Source of the DNA: Nonomuraea sediminis
Lineage (GTDB): Bacteria > Actinomycetota > Actinomycetes > Streptosporangiales > Streptosporangiaceae
Reading direction: 5' to 3'
Assembly: GCF_018531495.1 (NCBI RefSeq)
Contig: NZ_JAHDTI010000001.1
Location: forward strand, 248,001-312,000
DNA length: 64,000 nt
The position numbers were made by a program, and so were the translations under genes. Below, one piece after another: positions 61,512 through 64,000 of this stretch. The notes beneath the pieces were generated by a model, which had not been told where the DNA came from, made no database searches, and saw only the letters and a program-made list of their open reading frames with translations. How positions within the stretch are numbered: position 1 is the first letter of the stretch; each line of letters begins with the position of its first letter.

Positions 61512-62432
61512 GTGCGCGTCGACGTCTACCTGCCGCTGATCACCTCGCTGCTGCTCGGGCTGGCCGCGCCGCGGCTGGCCCGGTGGCTGCCGCCCGCCAC
61601 GGCGGCGCGGGCGCTGCTGGTGGCCGGGCTGACCGCGGCGATGAGCACGGTGTACGCGCTCGTGCTGCTGGCCTGGACGCTCGCGGCGGAGATCCCGCTG
61701 GTGGCCTGGCTGGGCGGGTGGTCGTTCCTGGCCTGGGCGCGGCTCGATCCCGTCGCCCCGCCGGTGGCGGCGCTCGCGGTGGCGGCGCTGATGGTCTGCG
61801 GCGTACGGCTGGCCGCGGCGGTACGGCGGTACCGGCTTTCGCGTGCGGACGTGGCGCTGCTGGGGCGGGAGCTGGCGGGTTCCCCGGCGGGGCCGCTGGT
61901 CGTGGTGCCCTCGGACTCGCCTGAGGCGTTCGCGCTGCCGTACGGGCGGGGCCTGGTGGTCGTGTCGACCGGCATGTTCGCGGCGCTGTCGCCGGCCGAG
62001 CGCGGGGCGCTGCTCGCGCACGAGCAGGCTCATCTGGCGCACGCCCACCACGTGTACCGGACGCTGGCGGGCTTCGCAGCGGCGGTGAACCCGCTGCTGG
62101 TGTCGCTGCCGGGGGCGGTCCGCTTCGCCACCGAGCGGTGGGCCGACGAGGACGCGGCCGCTATCACGGCCGACCGCGCGCTGGCGGCCCGCGCCCTGGC
62201 CCGCGCCGCCCTCGCGACCCTGGCCTCACCGCCCCGGGCGGGGCTCGGCTACCACTCGTGCGACGTCTCCGACCGCGTCAGCTCGCTCCTGCGGCCCACC
62301 CCGCGGCACCGCCCGCTTCTGGTCGCGACCCTCGCGACGCTCATCACGATCACGCTCTGGGCCCCGGTCGACGCCAACGCCGACTCCGACACCCTGCTCG
62401 CCCACGCCTGCACCACCTCCTGCGACGGCTGA
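61512..62432 (+). CDS. M56 (BlaR1-like) membrane metallopeptidase
   Basis: 306 aa from GTG 61512, one base after the BlaI-like stop. Helices near 5-20, 33-58, 60-75 and 85-105. The zinc site HEQAH (170-174) is in ALLAHEQAHLAHAH and the third ligand probably in FATERWADEDAAA. A last helix near 285-300 is followed by a short Cys-containing tail. It lacks the extracellular penicillin-binding sensor domain of BlaR1/MecR1, as most actinobacterial M56 partners do. It presumably inactivates the BlaI-like repressor directly or through a cascade. Convergent with the S8 gene, one base between stops. Confidence 0.92.
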   Translation: MRVDVYLPLITSLLLGLAAPRLARWLPPATAARALLVAGLTAAMSTVYALVLLAWTLAAEIPLVAWLGGWSFLAWARLDPVAPPVAALAVAALMVCGVRLAAAVRRYRLSRADVALLGRELAGSPAGPLVVVPSDSPEAFALPYGRGLVVVSTGMFAALSPAERGALLAHEQAHLAHAHHVYRTLAGFAAAVNPLLVSLPGAVRFATERWADEDAAAITADRALAARALARAALATLASPPRAGLGYHSCDVSDRVSSLLRPTPRHRPLLVATLATLITITLWAPVDANADSDTLLAHACTTSCDG

Positions 62433-62433
62433 G

Positions 62434-64000
62434 TCAGCGGACCGTCAGGGACAGCGTCGCCGTGTGGGTGAGAGGGGACGACGTGCCGGTGACGCGGATC
62501 GTGAAGGTGCCTCGCGGGGTGGAGGACGTGGTCCTGATGGTGATGCGGCTCGTGGCCGGCACCGGGATCGGGTTGGTGGTGAAGGACGCGGTGGAGGCCG
62601 CCGGGAGTCCGGTGGCGGTGAGGGTCACCGTGCCGGGGTAGGCGCCGGAGGTCGTGATCGTCGCGGTGGCCGAGCCGCCGCGGCTGACCGACAGCGTGGC
62701 GGGGGCGGCCGAGATCGCGTAGTCGGACGGGGTGACGACCAGGGTGACCTGGTAGGCGTGGCTGAGCGGGCCCGAGGCGGCGCCGAGGGTGAGCGGGTAG
62801 GAGCCGGGGGCGACGCAGGCGGGGGTGGCGACGGTGAGCTGGGTGGTGCCCGAGCCGGTGACCGTGGCGGGGGTCCAGGTGGCCGAGGCGCCGGCTGGCA
62901 GCCCGGTGACCGTGGGGGTGACGGTGCCGGTGAAGCCGTTCATGGCGCCGATCGTGGCCGTGTAGGGGGCCGAGGCGCCGACGAGGGCCGTGCGGGTGGC
63001 GGGGGCCGCCGAGAAGGTGAAGTCGGGGGCCGAGGCGAGCCACTGGTAGGCGGCCAGCGCGTCCAGCCTGCCGTACCCGGTGCCCGGGTCGACGCCGGCG
63101 GGGGCCAGGTCGGTGGCGCCGTGTTCGAGCGCGGCCGACTGGCGGCCGGGGTCGAGGTCCGGGTAGGCGCCGAGCAGGAGCGCCAGTGTGCCGGCGACGT
63201 GCGGGGCGGCCACCGAGGTGCCGGTGACCGTGGCGTAGCCGCCGTACAGGTCCGTGGTGGTCACGTCGACGCCGGGCGCCACCAGATGGGGCGCCGTCGC
63301 GCCCGCGCAGGCGGAGGGGCCGCGGCCGCTGTCGGCGGCCAGGACGTCGGCGCCGTCGGCTGCGCCGACGGCGAGCGCCTCGGGCAGGTTGGCGGGCGAA
63401 TAGACCGAGCCGGGCGACGGGCCGAAGTTGCCGGCGGCGAACACCGGCTGGATCCCGGCGGCCCGCAGCGCGCGCAGGTCCGGCTGGAAGTCGGTCAGGC
63501 AGCCGCCGGAGGCGCCGGTCCACGAGGCGTTCACCACGTCGGGTGCGTCGGCGGTGGCGGGGTCGCCGTCGGGGTCGAGCAGCCACTGCATGGCCAGGTG
63601 GATGCCGCTGGTGGTGGCGGTGCCCCGGTCGTTGAAGATCTTGGCGGCCATCCAGGAGGCTTCCGGCGCCACGCCGTAACCGTTCGCGCCGGCCATGACG
63701 CCCATCACCTGCGTGCCGTGGCCGCTGACGTCGGTCGGGACGGTGGGGTGCTCGCCGTTGGGGTCGTACCAGCCGCGGTTGCGGCCGGCCAGGTCGGGAT
63801 GGGTGGCGTCGACGCCGGTGTCGAGTTCGGCCACGGTGACGCCATGGCCGCGCAGGCCGAGGCTCCACAGGTCGGGGGCGCGGACGTGGGCGAGGTTGGG
63901 CTGGGCGGGAGCCGTCGCCGGGGCCAGGGCGGGCGCGGTGTAGGCGGTGTCGGGCAGGACCTGCTTCACCTCGGGGCGGGCCGCCAGCTCGGCGATGACG
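62434..64000 (-). CDS. S8 subtilisin-family serine peptidase (partial, start outside window)
   Basis: At least 522 codons; the N-terminus continues past the window edge. The first visible residues (VIAELAARPEVKQVLPD) look like the end of an I9 propeptide, so only the signal and part of the prodomain are missing. Catalytic triad: Asp in VAELDTGVDATHPDL, His in DVSGHGTQVMG and Ser in VTGTSVAAPHVAG; oxyanion Asn in VFAAGNFG. After the protease domain two or more Ig-like repeats follow (about the last 200 residues, TFSAAPATRTALVGASA and YAISAAPATLSVSRGGSA). A secreted protease with C-terminal adhesive domains. Confidence 0.93.
   Translation of the reverse strand, partial: VIAELAARPEVKQVLPDTAYTAPALAPATAPAQPNLAHVRAPDLWSLGLRGHGVTVAELDTGVDATHPDLAGRNRGWYDPNGEHPTVPTDVSGHGTQVMGVMAGANGYGVAPEASWMAAKIFNDRGTATTSGIHLAMQWLLDPDGDPATADAPDVVNASWTGASGGCLTDFQPDLRALRAAGIQPVFAAGNFGPSPGSVYSPANLPEALAVGAADGADVLAADSGRGPSACAGATAPHLVAPGVDVTTTDLYGGYATVTGTSVAAPHVAGTLALLLGAYPDLDPGRQSAALEHGATDLAPAGVDPGTGYGRLDALAAYQWLASAPDFTFSAAPATRTALVGASAPYTATIGAMNGFTGTVTPTVTGLPAGASATWTPATVTGSGTTQLTVATPACVAPGSYPLTLGAASGPLSHAYQVTLVVTPSDYAISAAPATLSVSRGGSATATITTSGAYPGTVTLTATGLPAASTASFTTNPIPVPATSRITIRTTSSTPRGTFTIRVTGTSSPLTHTATLSLTVR

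Overview
The window reads as chromosomal DNA of a very high G+C actinomycete, probably of the Streptosporangiaceae/Nonomuraea type. This rests on strong third-position GC bias, many GTG and TTG starts, TGATG, ATGA and GTGA gene overlaps, ECF41, PucR, BlaI/M56 and GerW families, secreted CBM/FN3 enzymes, and strong hairpins without U-tracts between convergent genes. The genus is inference. I see no rRNA, tRNA, CRISPR array or intact insertion sequence.

Layout, left to right. 0.1-4.2 kb: an M24 peptidase-fold protein that has lost most metal ligands, a CPA1 Na+/H+ antiporter and a DHA2 exporter. 4.3-6.2 kb: a GNAT acyltransferase overlapping a MenC/N-succinylamino acid racemase. 6.2-19.9 kb: ten tightly packed minus-strand genes. 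They encode an S9 peptidase, two paralogous AmpC-like hydrolases, a class A-like serine hydrolase, a PucR regulator, a family 5 peptide-type ABC transporter (with a fused permease-ATPase) and a GH36-like glycosidase. With the racemase pair beside it, this could be a scavenging route for peptides containing D-residues. 20-21.3 kb: a divergent second-type EF-Tu with a short leader ORF and a palindrome. 21.3-23.8 kb: an Acg-type nitroreductase, a GNAT-like protein and a small monooxygenase-like protein. 23.8-24.9 kb: debris (FAD-monooxygenase and hemopexin remnants) around an intact BP74-domain gene.

24.9-28.8 kb: an AhpD-like gene and an ECF41 sigma gene diverge from a short intergenic region with the same promoter motif on both strands. 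It is followed by a palindromic terminator, a low-complexity repeat region, a broken MTH1187-type thiamine-binding gene behind a MarR gene, an NmrA-like reductase, and a palindrome-dense intergenic element. 28.8-35.7 kb: TetR, amidohydrolase and PaaK-like ligase on the minus strand, divergent from a Tat-exported FAD oxidoreductase and a geranylgeranyl-reductase-like flavoprotein, with a perfect TetR-type operator between. 35.7-39.4 kb: GH2 beta-galactosidase and an APH-like kinase. 39.4-47 kb: two large secreted proteins (phosphodiester glycosidase plus metallophosphoesterase; CBM6x2-FN3x2-sorbosone dehydrogenase-PEBP) flanking a cytochrome P450 with an apparently leaderless GTG start.

47-52.7 kb: an actinobacterial hypothetical, a VIT/CCC1-like transporter, an ankyrin-repeat protein, a GerW-like protein and a GH36 alpha-galactosidase. 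52.7-57.8 kb: an FtsX-type permease with two ABC ATPases and an MFS transporter. 57.9-61.1 kb: a histidine kinase whose 3' end overlaps that of the convergent OmpR-type regulator, which lies behind a GT4 glycosyltransferase. 61.1-64 kb: a BlaI-like repressor and M56 metalloprotease pair with a BlaI-type operator, then a subtilisin (S8) gene cut by the window edge.
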